Counted from the stretch's first letter, positions 41,582 to 52,419 are shown. The stretch is DNA of 64,000 bases from Blastomussa wellsi (GCA_947652115.1 OX393570.1:14479968-14543967); one strand, 5' to 3'. Translations and numbers: made by a program. Notes: a model not told the origin generated them from the sequence alone.

Positions 41582-44500
41582 ATGGCGGATAATTCGACGA
41601 AACCTGTGGAAATATCAGCTGCAGAGGAGCGAAGCACACGTGAACGGAGCCTGCCAAGCTATTTGAGCGACTACGCCGACGTTCCCGGTCAGGACAAGCT
41701 CCAAACGATAAAAAACAGGCGAAAGTCGATGAAAACCAACCAGACGAAGAAGGTAAACAGCATAGAGGAGTACATGAAGGAACGGAAAAACCGTAAGTTA
41801 ATTGAACTTGCACTTACTCAACTCAATAGAGCATGGGATCAGTTGATAGAGAACCATAAAGAATTTCAAGCTTTGTGCAGTAATGACGAAGAACTGCACG
41901 ATGCCGAGACATGGATATTAGAATCCCAAGCAGTTGTAGAAGAACTTATTTGTAGAGCGGTTGAGTATCAGGAAGACAAAATAGTTTGTGGTGGATCTGA
42001 GTTAAGTGCTCCAAGTGTAGCCAGCAAATCTAAGCCGATAGATCAAAGCGAAATCGCTTCAGTCATTAGTGGTTGTCATAAGAGTAGCAAAGCAAAAAGT
42101 TGCAAGCTAAGCAGGATAACTTCGTCATTATCCAGAGAACGTGTGAAGGCAGCTGCAAGGGAGGCTGATCTAGCTAAGTTGAAAGTAGAGCAGCTTAAGG
42201 AGAAAGCTCTGTTAGAGGCTAAAATTGCAGCCCAAAAAGCCCAACTTGATGCACAATTGACAATCAAAGAAGCAGAACAGGAAGCTGATAGGAAAGAAAA
42301 AGAAGCACTGCTTCTAAAGGAAGAGATTGATGCAGATGATATTGAGGAACGTTTGAAAGATTTTGAAGATAATACCTCAGTAGCAGAAAAGTCAGACAAA
42401 TCAAGAGTTAAGCCAATACTTCAAATCAAAAAAGAAGACCCCCCTAAAAAGGATACCAAGCTCACCACACAGAAAGTTAAGGAGTGGCTAACTAATGTAG
42501 ACCCCAAAGAAGGATCAGACGAATTGAAAGAAATGGTTGTGGACTTGACGACTCCACGTCTCACAAGGTCAGCATTGGTGTCCTCTCTTCCCAAGCTTAA
42601 CTTACCTGTATTTCATGGAGATCCCTGTGATTGGCCAAACTGGTATGGAATGTTCAAAGCACTGGTACATGACCAACAACTTTCCAAAACACAGAAGATG
42701 GTCTATCTTAAAGCGTCAGTTAAGGGAACAGCAGAGAAAGCCATCGCTGGAATGTTCTTTGATGGGACAATGTATGATGAGGCCATTAAGGAGTTGACCA
42801 ATCGGTTCGGAAATCCAGCACTCATCTCGAAGGCCTTAATTAACAAGCTTCTGGAAATGCCAGCACTCAAAGATGAGAACACTTCAGGTCTGAGGTCATT
42901 TGTTGACAACTTACACAGCATCTTGAGGACATTGAAGACTTATGGTCATGGAGCAGACTTAAAAGCAGCAGCCAACATGGAGCAGGTTATGAGAAAACTA
43001 CCTACAGCAATTTCTGAAAGGTGGAGCAGGAAAAAGCTTGAGCTGCATCCAAAGGAAGTCGACCTCACAGATTTGGACAAGTGGTTGGAAACAGAAGTTA
43101 AAGAGATGGCAGTTGGTTGTCCCAACACAGAAGACACTAAACAGGATGATGGGAAGTCCAAACCAAATTCAAACAGATTAAAGTGGTTGAAAAAACGGAA
43201 AGACCCTCCTAACAACACATTCACAACTTCAGGGGCGAAAATAGAATGTCTCATCTGCAAGGGAGAACACGTGGTTACACTGTGTGAAACTTGGTAGAAG
43301 GCAGCGGTGAATGATCGATGGGAATTGGCGAAGAAGTTTGGCTTATGCTTGTGATGCCTTAAGAGGAGCCACCGCATTGGACGTTGTTCACTGAAAGGGA
43401 CTAGTCCAGTGGAAGGATGTGAGAAAAGGCACCACCCACAGCTACATGTAGCTACAGAAACACAGAACTTAAACCCGTCGGCCGAGACATTCCAGCCTCC
43501 GCAAGCTACTGTGGAAGAAACACCAACAACCGGAACATCAGCAACCTATGCAACATGTGGAATGATCGAGAAGCCTGTCAGTGTGCCACCGCCTGGAAGG
43601 GTAGCCCTACAGATGGTACCAGTAATCTTGGAAGGGGCAAATGGAGTAAGGATTAGAGCGAACGCTTTCCTTGACGGAGGTTCTGGGTCGTCCTACCTTA
43701 AAGAAGAAATGGCAGACATATTGGGTCTGGAAGCGGAGCGTAAATCACTTCGTGTATCAGTCTTTGGAGCGAATTCAGTTGTTACGGATAGTAAAACTGT
43801 GACTGTGCACCTTGAAAGTATTGATGGTGGCACTGTGAAAGTCTTCTTATGGACTACCCCAAACATTTGTGAGATGAAAGCGGTAGATTGGTCTCACAGT
43901 ATCAGAAGTTTAAGCCATCTTAGTAATCTAGAGATCCTAAAGCCAGTTTCACACGGAGAAGTTGACTTACTCATCGGGAGTGACTATTACGAAGAACTCC
44001 TTCTACCACTTGAACACCGCGTTGGGAAACCAGGAGAGCCTGTGGGTGTAAGGACACCGCTAGGATGGACCATTGTTGGACATGTTCCAGGAAAAGCAGA
44101 CGGGTGTCAGACAGCAAACCACGCCTACACGTTCCACGCAAACCTTACCCCAGAAATGCGAGCCGATGAACTGATGCGAAAGATGTGGGATGACGAGGTG
44201 GTAGGAATCACAGACCAAAATAAGCTTTTGACAGCAGAAGAAATGCTTGCTGTACGAAAGGTGGCACAGTCAAGATGTTATGTTAATGAGCGATACGAAG
44301 TGGCGATTCCCTGGATTGATGATGAGCCACCGCTGTATTGCAACAGAAAGAGTGCCGAAGGCCGACTCTACTCTCTTGAAAAGCACCTCCAACGGAAGCC
44401 AGGCATCGCAGAAAAATACTGCCAAGTGATGGAGTCGAATGTAGCCAAGGGATACATAAGGAAGTTGGAGCCGGGAGAAGTTGACGATGGGCCAAGTTGG

Positions 44501-47492
44501 TACCTTCCCCATTTCCCTGTTGTGAGGGAAGACAAGGAGACTACCAAAGTAAGAATAGTTTATGACTCAGCCGCAAGATATGGAGGAATAAGCCTTAATG
44601 ACACCATGTTGCCTGGACCAAAGCTGCAACAAGATGTTTTTGATGTACTGCTGCGCTTTCGCAGAAACCCAGTAGCCCTGGTGGCAGATTTGACAGAGAT
44701 GTTTTCCCAAGTCATTATGGCAAAGCAAGACAGACGATACCACCGGTTCCTGTGGAGAGGGTTGGATCTCACAAGGCCTCCCGAGGTCTACGAAGCAATG
44801 AGATTGATGTTTGGTGACCGTGCTTCACCATACCTTGCACAGTACATGGTTCGGCAACATGCAGAAGATGACAAAGATGAGTACCCGTTAGCAGCCGCTA
44901 TTATACTTTTCCAGATGTACATGGATGACATCATGACATCGCTAGAGACGGATGATGAAGCAGTCAAGGCACGTGACCAGCTAATTGAGTTACTTGGTAA
45001 AGCCGGCTTCAAGATACGGCGATGGTGTAGTAACAGCCCTAAAGTGCTGGAAGATATTCCGTTAGCAGATCGAGTGGCCAATGTTAACATCGAGGAGTCC
45101 GACTTACCTTGCATGAAAGCCTTAGGAGTCCAGTGGAATGCTGAAACTGACACATTTGCCTTTAAGCTGAATCCACCAAAGGACATTGAGTACACAAAAC
45201 GGGGATTCCTTAAGAGACTTGCAACGCTTTTCGACCCATTGCAAATGCTAGCACCATTTACGATCAGAAACGTGGTTACTTGGATTGGGTTGGGATGATG
45301 AGTTCCCAGCAGAGTTAAGGAAGAAGTGTCAAGAGTGGTTCAATCAGCTACCAGAACTCTCTGGGGTCCAGGTGCCAAGGTGCTACCGCAAAGCGGGTAT
45401 GAGCATTGTTCATGTATCAATTCACACGATGACGGATGCTTCACAATTGGCATATGCAGCAGTCAGTTATGTACGGCATCAGTATGAGGACGGGAAAGTA
45501 ACTGTGCGTTTTGTTGCAGCGAAAGCGAAAGTCGCACCTACGAAAGCAACAAGTATCCCTAGGTTAGAGCTCATGGGCGCAGTGTTGGGATTGAGACTGT
45601 CCAGAAAGGTTGCAGAGTTGTTGCAGATTCCGTTTGAGAATTGCACGTTGTGGACAGACAGTGAAGATGTTGTTTGTTGGATTCAGGGTCAGTCGAGGAG
45701 GTACAAAACCTTTGTTGCAAATAGGGTATCAGAGATTCATCAGGGATCAAACCCCAGACAGTGGCGTCATGTCCCGACGGACTTGAACTGTGCTGATGAT
45801 GCCACACGAGGATTGCATGCGAAGGAACTGACAATGAATCATCGTTGGTTCAGTGGGCCTGAGTTCTTGTATGAGGAGGAAGATGCTTGGCCTCAAAGGA
45901 AACACGTCAAACAGGAAGACCGTTCTGATGATTGTCTGGCTGAGATAGCAAAACCAAAGATGACCTTTGCAACAGATGCTTCACAGCCATGGATGGATCC
46001 ATTGAGGTACTCTAGCTGGACCAGACTGACGAGAGTCGCAGCATGGGTCATACGATTTGGTGCAAAATTACTAGACAAGGTGAAGAAAGTAGAGAAACCG
46101 TTAGGAGTTGAAGTCTGCACAGAAGCTACACTGACCCCAGCTGAATTGGATAGGGCTGGAAAACTCTGGGTTAAGCAAGCACAGATTGAGAGATTCCCAA
46201 AGGAAATACAAGATTTGAAGAGTGGGTAAGAAGTCAGTAGACAGAGCCATTTACAAGCACTGACCCCAGTAGTCGATGAGTCAGGCATGCTGCGAGTAGG
46301 AGGGCGACTTACCAGAGCGGAACTTCCTTATGATGCTGCCCACCCTATGATTCTACCCAAGAAACATCACATCACTCGACTTATTGTAGCAGATGTCCAT
46401 ACTCGCTGTCGCCACGCTGGAGTGAATCACGTACTGGCACAAGTGCGACACCGTTACTGGATCATAGATGGTCGACAGGAAGTGAAGAGTTGGGACAGAG
46501 AGTGCAAGACGTGTGAAAGAAGGCGGGTAAAGCCAGCAGTGCAGATTATGGCACCCCTCCCGGAGTCGAGACTTGGCTCCACGATGAGAGCGTTTGCAAA
46601 AACTTGTGTAGATTATGCTGGACCTTTCACCACCAAGATAACACGAAGAGTATCTGCCAAGAGATACTTGTGCCTGTTTACATGTTCTGCTACCAGAGCA
46701 GTACACTTAGAGATGGCTTATTCCCTGAGCACCACAGACTTCCTCAATGCTTTCAGTCGTATGGTAGCCACAAGAGGAAGACCAGACGAAGTTACAAGCG
46801 ACAATGGAACTAACTTCGTGGGCGCTGATGGGGAACTGAAAGAACTTATTCAGTCAATTGACGAGGACAAAATCGTGGATGATTGTGCCAACAAAGGAAT
46901 AAAGTGGAATTGGATCCCACCTCTAGGTTCACACTTCGGAGGAGTGTTTGAGTCACTGATTAAGGTAGCCAAGAAATCCTTGAAGGCGATAGTTGGAAAT
47001 GCGGGGCTGAACGATGACGAACTTAAAGAAGTAGAAGCGCTGATGAACTCCAGACCACTCGGTTACGAGGGAGTAGACCCACGTGATGAACCTGTATTAA
47101 CGCCAAGCCATTTCCTGATCGGGCAGTTAGGGGGACAGTTAGCTCCTCGAGTGACAGATGAGATAGCATTCAACCCGAGAAGGCGGTGGAGGCTGGTCCA
47201 GAACCTGGTCAAGATATTCTGGAAGCGGTGGAGAGAGGAGTTTTTAGCAACGCTGAACACCCGGAAGAAGTGGAGGGAGGCGAAAGATAACTTGCGTGTT
47301 GGAGACGTAGTACTGGTCGTTGACCAAAACGCACCACGCGGACAGTGGCACCTAGGACGGATAGACGAAGTATTTCCTGGACAGGACGGACGCGTGCGGG
47401 TGGTCCAAGTCAGTACAAGAGGAAGCAAGTATATTCGCCCGATAACCCGACTGTGTCCATTGAACGTCTCAGAACAAACGAAGCTGACGTAG
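41582..47492 (+). pseudogene. BEL/Pao gag-pol polyprotein, interrupted
   Basis: Gag starts MADNSTKPVEISAAEE, has a coiled-coil centre, the DUF1759-like block LPVFHGDPCDWPNWYGMFKA and a zinc knuckle (CLICKGEHVVTLC). The frame then meets TAG at 43295 and TGA at 43352, and continues in the same frame. Next come the protease (FLDGGSGSSYL, with DGGS in place of the usual DSGS/DTGS), RT with the QMYMDDIM box (about 44920), and a +1 shift near 45285 where RT joins RNase H (TMTDASQLAYAAV, WTDSEDVVCWIQ). An in-frame TAA lies at 46227. The integrase has its HHCC zinc finger (HHITR...CKTC) and D,D,E core (CVDYAGPF, TSDNGTNF, GGVFESLIK), and a C-terminal domain ends at TAG 47490. The product normally drives reverse transcription and integration. 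Confidence 0.92.
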
Positions 47493-47525
47493 AGAGAAGA
47501 GCTGAAGAACCCGGAGTCGCTCTTC

Positions 47526-47536
47526 GGGGGGGAGGA
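47526..47536 (+). promoter_or_regulatory. Polypurine tract of the BEL/Pao element
   Basis: GGGGGGGAGGA directly precedes the 3' LTR; it is the expected plus-strand priming site. Confidence 0.8.
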
Positions 47537-47754
47537 TGGAGAGACGATTTAACTGATTATTGACATTCTCGTACTTGTTTGTAGAAGCGTTACTGTCGTG
47601 ACTGTTGGAAAGCCCCAGGCGCGTAGCCGCGCGGGGATTGGAGACTTGTAAAAGAGTATTATTGAATGGTCGAGAAGAGAGAGTAAAACGAAAAGCACAT
47701 GGAATGGCTGTGTTTTTGATTTCTGCGTTTTTTCCCAAACCGAAAGAATAACCA
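47537..47754 (+). repeat. 3' LTR of the BEL/Pao element
   Basis: 218 bp, identical to the 5' LTR except T at 47572. GGCAA follows directly. Confidence 0.95.
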
Positions 47755-47977
47755 GGCAACATGGCGTTAAAATGCACGGTCCGCCATTTGTTTTGCTTTG
47801 ATTTATTTTGTATTTTGGCGCGGAACTTGAAAAGCGATGTCCTGGAACAAATTCCGGAAAATGCTGTTCCATTCGCCACACGGAATACCAGGAATTTCAA
47901 ACCGGGATTTTTGATCGAATGGAAAGCGCCCCTTGTCTCTCGAACGGGTCACAGAATATCCCGGATTTCACTCTTAG

Positions 47978-48079
47978 GCCCTGTTCATACGTCGCACAAT
48001 CGTCGAATTTAATTCAAGGACCTGCTGGTAATTTAATTCGACGATTGAGCGACGTATAAATCGAATTACATTCGTCGGA
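47978..48079. repeat. Foldback MITE arm that is the Polinton target site
   Basis: ATACGTCGCACAATCGTCG (from 47988) pairs with CGACGATTGAGCGACGTAT (ending about 48057) around a short spacer. The Polinton-type element is inserted just downstream, after TCGGA (48075-48079). AATTCGTCC-like sequence resumes at 63050 on the other side. Confidence 0.6.
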
Positions 48080-48630
48080 AGTAGTATAGCCGGAAGTTAA
48101 TGAATAACTCCTGATACCCACCAGACTCAGCTCCGACAAGTCGGAGCGAGTCACCCACGGGAAAGCGAAATCTAACTTCAGCAAATGAGGAAGAAAATGA
48201 GGAAGCAAATATGCAAACAAAACTGCGCCGTTGGGAGCTTTAAAAACAGGAAACTAAAAACGTGATGATCAGGTATTATTCATTAACTTCCGGCTATACT
48301 ACTTGTGTGGAAGGACAACCCCTGGCCGTTGGCAGTTCGGACAATTACAAAGAAGCGACACCATGTATACAATGGTATGCAGAGCAAACAACTGCGTGTG
48401 GTTGATGCGAAATCGGAAAGAGAACTGCGGCAAACGGTGTGTCGGAGTATATTGCGGCCAGCATAAATTTCAGCTGAAAAGAGGAATGCAAAGGCCCGCA
48501 CCATGCCGCAGCTGCGGCGTTGGAGTTTTGTGTGATTACCGTTTATGTCTTGCTTGCGGCGGGAACAAGCTTAGACAGCAGCTTATTCGCAAACAAAAAA
48601 ACGCAAAGAAAAAATTTGAACGTGTTTTGC
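48080..48630 (+). repeat. Left terminal inverted repeat (551 bp)
   Basis: It matches the inverse complement of 62439-63041. Its outer 224 bp is itself a foldback: 48080-48121 pairs with 48262-48303 (37 of 42 positions, the first 28 exact). The inner part encodes the start of the Cys-rich protein. Confidence 0.9.
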
Positions 48631-49031
48631 GCAACTCAAAGTTACCGATGGCTGCAGCAAGAACCGCATCCCCGATAGAAATGTTATGCGCAGAGTATGT
48701 TGTAGACGAAATGTCTGAACAGGAAATACTTGCGTCCCAGAATTATTCAGTTGAACAATTAACTGCGCGTAAATATTTGGCTGCGCAAAAACCCAAACAT
48801 ATGCTAGAGTATATAGCAGAAAGAGAATCTCTTGGCTGGGATGAAATTCACGAGGAGATAGAAGCTGTTCCTTTCTGCACCAGACGCCAACAAATTGTCA
48901 AGGCAACGGTGTGTAGAAAATGCACCAAATGCAAACGGAATGGATTGTGCTTGTCGTGCTTAAAAATGGAGACAAACACTTCCTCGGCGACCCTTCGTTT
49001 TCGGAGAGCGACTACACCGAACTGTTTTTGA
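48363..49031 (+). CDS. Cys-rich zinc-binding-type protein straddling the left TIR
   Basis: 222 residues. The ATG at 48363 is chosen because the open frame further upstream has no ATG. The N-terminal ~75 residues carry many cysteines in CxxC-like pairs (NCGKRCVGVYCGQH, CRSCGVGVLCDYRLCLACGG). A helical basic segment (RKQKNAKKKFERVL) follows, then a middle region without cysteines and a second cluster near the end (VCRKCTKCKRNGLCLSC). The pattern suggests two zinc-binding modules, perhaps nucleic-acid binding. The exact family is not recognised. The first 90 codons lie within the TIR, so the other end of the element carries a truncated copy. The frame is intact. Confidence 0.7.
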   Translation: MYTMVCRANNCVWLMRNRKENCGKRCVGVYCGQHKFQLKRGMQRPAPCRSCGVGVLCDYRLCLACGGNKLRQQLIRKQKNAKKKFERVLRNSKLPMAAARTASPIEMLCAEYVVDEMSEQEILASQNYSVEQLTARKYLAAQKPKHMLEYIAERESLGWDEIHEEIEAVPFCTRRQQIVKATVCRKCTKCKRNGLCLSCLKMETNTSSATLRFRRATTPNCF

Positions 49032-49039
49032 AAGCTATT

Positions 49040-49379
49040 TGAACCGCGTGACCAATGTGCAAACAGGCCCTCGGATGGCTCCCCCCACACGGGTGGAACA
49101 ACAAGATTGGTCAAAGCTGTCGATTTGATCTTTCAAGCTCACGCATTACCTCTTCAACTTGCTGTGTTATCCGTCTGACCTCGCTCTGCCAAACGGGTGT
49201 TGAAAGTTCGTTGTAAATGCAGAAAATCGTGTGGAAAAGTAGAAGCATTTTGGACTTCGCTGACAAAGTTGTGCCCTATTGGAGATTTTTTTTTCGCAAG
49301 GGCTAGAGAAAGGCCACCAGAGGACTGGTCTATTTTTTTAAAACAGAGAGAGAGATTTTTGTTTTTTTTGTCTCAAAGT
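49040..49379 (+). pseudogene. Possible decayed small gene
   Basis: Several frames on the + strand carry protein-like stretches in order: MAPPTRVEQQDWSKLSI (ATG at 49075, then TGA), LLCYPSDLALP, CRKSCGK and RPPEDWSIFLKQRER (about 49316-49360). They would need frameshifts to join. Because almost every neighbour is frameshifted, I read this as one damaged gene. I cannot assign a function. Confidence 0.3.
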
Positions 49380-50004
49380 TTAGTTCAAATTTGTGCTGGA
49401 CGCCGTCAGTTTTTTTCGAAGCTCTTGCCGAAACTCTTGTCGAACCTGCTTTTTTATCATTTCAAGATCCGGCGAATCGGTCTGTTTTTCCGCGAAGTTT
49501 TCGCACAGTCTCTCTTTGAGTTCACGATATTTCTGCATTTCACGAGATATCTGTTTGAATTCTGTGTCGGAAACGTTGTTATCGGAAAGAGCTTGAGAGA
49601 CGGAGCTTTGGATTGAGTCATGCTTTGCAAGAGCCAGAGCATGAATTTTCGTGTGCTTTTTAACTTTCCTTTCCAGCTTCTTGTTCGCAACAGACAGTGG
49701 AAGCAAATCCTAGGAGAGCGGCAATTCCAGGTATAGGCGCACCGACCACAATTCCGACACCAGTGAGTGAACTTGCAACGGCCCCGGAAGACAGGGCGGC
49801 ACTTGCAAAGCCAAGAGAGACCGCGGAAAAGTGAATCACTTTCCGAGCTTTCTTGTATTTTTTCAACACAAGCCTGTAATGTTCAGCCTCATCGGCAATT
49901 TCTTTTTCAATTTTGCTGATCTCAGTTAGCCGGAAATTGGTTCTTTCCAGGGGTAGCTCTGGATAAATAGGCGGTGCACTTGGCAACACATTTGCCGAAG
50001 ACAT
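49380..50004 (-). pseudogene. Two-helix membrane protein with coiled coil (frameshifted)
   Basis: It starts MSSANVLPSAPPIYPELP at 50004, 2 nt after a TATATA box. A charged helical segment (EISKIEKEIADEAEHYRLVL) leads to a hydrophobic stretch of ~50 residues rich in Ala/Gly/Val (SLGFASAALSSGAVASSLTG and GIVVGAPIPGIAALLGFAS). The frame is lost near 49695 and resumes in another frame with NKKLERKVKKHTKIHALALA and a C-terminal coiled coil to 49380. Combined length is about 208 residues. It resembles small virion or membrane proteins recurring in cnidarian Polinton-type elements. A role in virion membrane or assembly is a guess. Confidence 0.6.
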
Positions 50005-50012
50005 GGTATATA
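50002..50012 (-). promoter_or_regulatory. TATATA box abutting a start codon
   Basis: On the minus strand TATATACC precedes ATG (50004) directly. It matches motifs before four other genes of this element. Confidence 0.5.
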
Positions 50013-50029
50013 CACAGATTTTTATTTTT

Positions 50030-50326
50030 TCAAATGATTTGCAATTCGAATTGTAGGGGTTGATCGTTAAAATCAAACAGTTCCCCGTCCTCATCTTGGA
50101 CTGAAAGCGTTACGTCGTTTACATATTTGCCTGTCGAAGCGTCACGAAAGCTTGGCTGTTCGTTCGTTTGATAGTGGACTTTTGCGAAAGCTTCCCCTCG
50201 GATGTCAAACTTTGCAAGAAGGGTTGAAGCTTTACCATTTTCCAAATTTTGATTGCGGTCAACCAAGTCGCAATGAACAAAGTAAGTAATCGGTGTTCTA
50301 AGCCGTTTGACGAAAGTTCTAAACAT
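50030..50326 (-). CDS. Minor virion-type protein, C-terminal part
   Basis: 98 codons, starting MFRTFVKRLRTPITYFVHCD and containing KVHYQT and QDEDGELFDFNDQPLQFEL near the end, a beta-rich composition. Its ATG directly follows, in the same frame, the TAG that ends the upstream frame at 50327-50329. The two parts are therefore either one gene interrupted by a single stop or two abutting cistrons. Proteins of this type occur next to capsid genes in cnidarian Polintons; a minor-capsid role is inferred. Confidence 0.5.
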   Translation of the reverse strand: MFRTFVKRLRTPITYFVHCDLVDRNQNLENGKASTLLAKFDIRGEAFAKVHYQTNEQPSFRDASTGKYVNDVTLSVQDEDGELFDFNDQPLQFELQII

Positions 50327-50698
50327 CTATTCGCGGGATATGCCAAGAAAATCGGCTAAGTCACTGTCAAGAGTTATTTTTTTATTTCCAAAGTTGTTAA
50401 TTACCATTGCACCAACAGGTGTATTACTTTGAGTGGGCAGCGTTATCTCAAATTTAGCGAAAGCATGTGCTATATTTTGAGCAATACTTCCAATAGTGTA
50501 ATACCCTCTGGGGACAGTTATGGGAACAGAATTTTTACCATCTCGATCAGACATTGAAATCACCCCATCTTTTTTTAAATTATGCCACGAATTATAAAGC
50601 GAACAAGACAACAGCCTTACGAAAGTGGCCTCTGGAATCGGGTTGTCAAAATTGACGGTGCATGGATTAGAAGACGTAGAAATAGTAAGCACAACCAT
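50327..50698 (-). CDS. Minor virion-type protein, N-terminal part
   Basis: 123 residues from ATG at 50698 (MVVLTISTSSNPCTVNFDNP) to TAG at 50327-50329. Blocks such as FVRLLSCSLYNSWHNL, GYYTIGSIAQNIAHAF and KITLDSDLADFLGI give alternating hydrophobic strands like a jelly-roll or vertex-type domain. I chose the internal ATG because upstream residues lie in the divergent gap to the + strand gene at 50753. It continues in frame across the stop into 50326-50030. Confidence 0.5.
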   Translation of the reverse strand: MVVLTISTSSNPCTVNFDNPIPEATFVRLLSCSLYNSWHNLKKDGVISMSDRDGKNSVPITVPRGYYTIGSIAQNIAHAFAKFEITLPTQSNTPVGAMVINNFGNKKITLDSDLADFLGISRE

Positions 50699-50752
50699 TT
50701 TATTTTGTTGCGCGCAAATTTTCAATTGAAAAATAATGGGGAATAATAAAAA

Positions 50753-51272
50753 ATGAACATCTTCAAAACTGCACGAACACAAACAGATTCTGTTGCGTTT
50801 GACTATCCCGAAAAAAGAGCGCAGTCTGCCGATGCGAAGCTTGCACAAGAGAAGGCGTGGGCGGTTTTTTTCTGTACGGTTTCCGAGGGCCGACAAAAGC
50901 AAATTTGTAGCACAGACATTTTTAGCGCCGGACCACACAGCAACCGCTGAAATATTTTACAAAGAGGGTGAAGGCAGTCTGCAAAGCATCTTCGGTTTAG
51001 ACAGCAAATATTGGAGTGCAGGCATGAAAAGCGCGCTGGGTTTGGTTGACGTTGGCGGCTTCCCTTACCAGTTATCGCCCAGCATAGAAAAAAGTTCGCT
51101 GCCGGTTCCAGCAGTTCTCTTTGAAGACGCTGCGCCAAGTTTGAAGAAAATATTCAACAACTCAATGGATATTTATGTCTCCCCTGACCAGTATTTTACA
51201 ACAAAGTTCAGAGAGATATTCCAAAAGGAACAACAGAAGTTCGAAACGTCAAAGCCCGCAAAAAATGGCTAG
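50753..51272 (+). pseudogene. Unrecognised structural-type protein (frameshifted)
   Basis: The frame starts MNIFKTARTQTDSVAFDYP at 50753 and is continued from about 50885 in the +1 frame by KSKFVAQTFLAPDHTATAEI, FGLDSKYWSAGMKSALG and FQKEQQKFETSKPAKNG, ending TAG 51270-51272. Combined length is about 173 residues. There is no transmembrane segment. It sits first in a rightward cluster and overlaps the next ATG (51265). Function unknown; it is probably part of the late gene block. Confidence 0.5.
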
Positions 51273-52419
51273 CGGGGCCAAATCTATCTTTCTGGGAACA
51301 GCAGCTGAACTTTGCAGTGTGGTGTGCGACGAAAGGTTGCGGAATATCTCGAGAAGTATTTGACAAAGATCACACCACGCTGAATCTGCCGCCGCAGGTG
51401 CGGGCTTTCTACATCTTCCACATGTACTTCACGGTTCAGCGCATCCTGTATCAGCTCGGAGGCATCCAAAGCTTGAGCGCGTTGCCGGGCGACCCAACAT
51501 TCAGTCACATCAACAACCATTACGACGTGGCGTCTTACAAAATATTGTGCGCAATGTTCGGCGTTCGGCGTTCCCCCGTCAACCGATTTCTGCTTCACGA
51601 GGGGGGCAAACCACGGGCTGGGGAGCGTTTACATTTATTGCCGCGACCCTTTCATACTGGACTTCCCCTATCCATCGGCAAAAGCAAAATTCGACGACGA
51701 GGTCCCAAACTCGTCAGAAAAGGGAATTTCAGTATGCTAGAAGAAACGACGCCGCGGAAGAGCAATTCAATTGGTTCGCGCCCAAAACCTCGGCAGGTTT
51801 GACCCCGGCGGGCTTGTTGCGAATAAACCAGTCGATAGAGGCGTTCGTTTACTGTGTCTTGGGCGCGCAAGTCAACGTCCGCAGCAGAATCCTGGGCGAT
51901 GGGGGCCGCGCAAAGGAGGCGCAGAGCGAGTTCCTCGTCTTGGTGGAAGACGCGATAAGGCAGCCTGACCTGGCAAAAAGCGTGCAGCGTTACCAACTTG
52001 CCGTAGACGAGGCAAAGGTACGGTTGAACCTTGCTGTGTGCCCGGGGGCTTGGCTGATGCCCGCGCGGATGGTTTTAAACACAGAAAGCACGGTTGGCTA
52101 CAACAACCGACTCAAACAAGCGATACCGGGTATGAAGCTGGGGGTCAACGACGGGGCAAACAAAAGCACAAAAAAAGAAGCGCTTCGGCTGATGGACGGC
52201 GGGAAAGCGAAAATAAACCCGCCAAACAGTCACCCTTCGAACCCAATTCACAAAGCAGCAGTGACAAAAAAAGAGCCAGCCCCTGTCGCCCAACAGCTGC
52301 AGAGGAGGGAACCAACGCCAACGGCTGGCTCCGGCAACCAGAGACATTTGGAGAACAAAATAGCTGTCGCTGTTGGCGCGGTTGCAGTTGCGGGTTTGGC
52401 ATTCTTGATATTGCGTTAA
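51265..52419 (+). pseudogene. C-terminally anchored virion-type protein (multiple frameshifts)
   Basis: The ATG at 51265 overlaps the preceding stop (ATGGCTAG). Coding blocks lie in successive frames: WCATKGCGISREVF and VRAFYIFHMYFTVQRILYQL (51290-51600), HGLGSVYIYCRDPF (51610-51740), then NWFAPKTSAGLTPAGLLRI, VQRYQLAVDEAKVRLNLAV and STVGYNNRLKQAIPGMKLG to 52419. Shifts lie near 51290, at the GGGGGG run 51601-51606, and near 51735. The tail is Pro/Gln-rich and ends in a single membrane helix (VAVGAVAVAGLAFLILR). The role is inferred to be virion-associated; no enzyme motif is seen. Confidence 0.55.

Larger units (their letters stand above)
41292..47754 (+). mobile_element. BEL/Pao LTR retrotransposon, structurally complete
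   Basis: Both LTRs are 218 bp and differ at a single base (41327 G versus 47572 T). The element is flanked by the 5-bp duplication GGCAA (41287-41291 and 47755-47759). It has a primer-binding site after the 5' LTR, a polypurine tract before the 3' LTR and a gag-pol of BEL/Pao domain order: gag, A17-type protease, RT, RNase H, integrase, C-terminal DUF5641-like domain. The near-identical LTRs imply recent insertion. Confidence 0.95.

Noticed and set aside
49197..49616. 139-codon plus-strand open frame taken as one gene
   Set aside because: Its second half is antisense to the coiled-coil gene at 49380-50004. Only the first ~180 bp may contain a real fragment.
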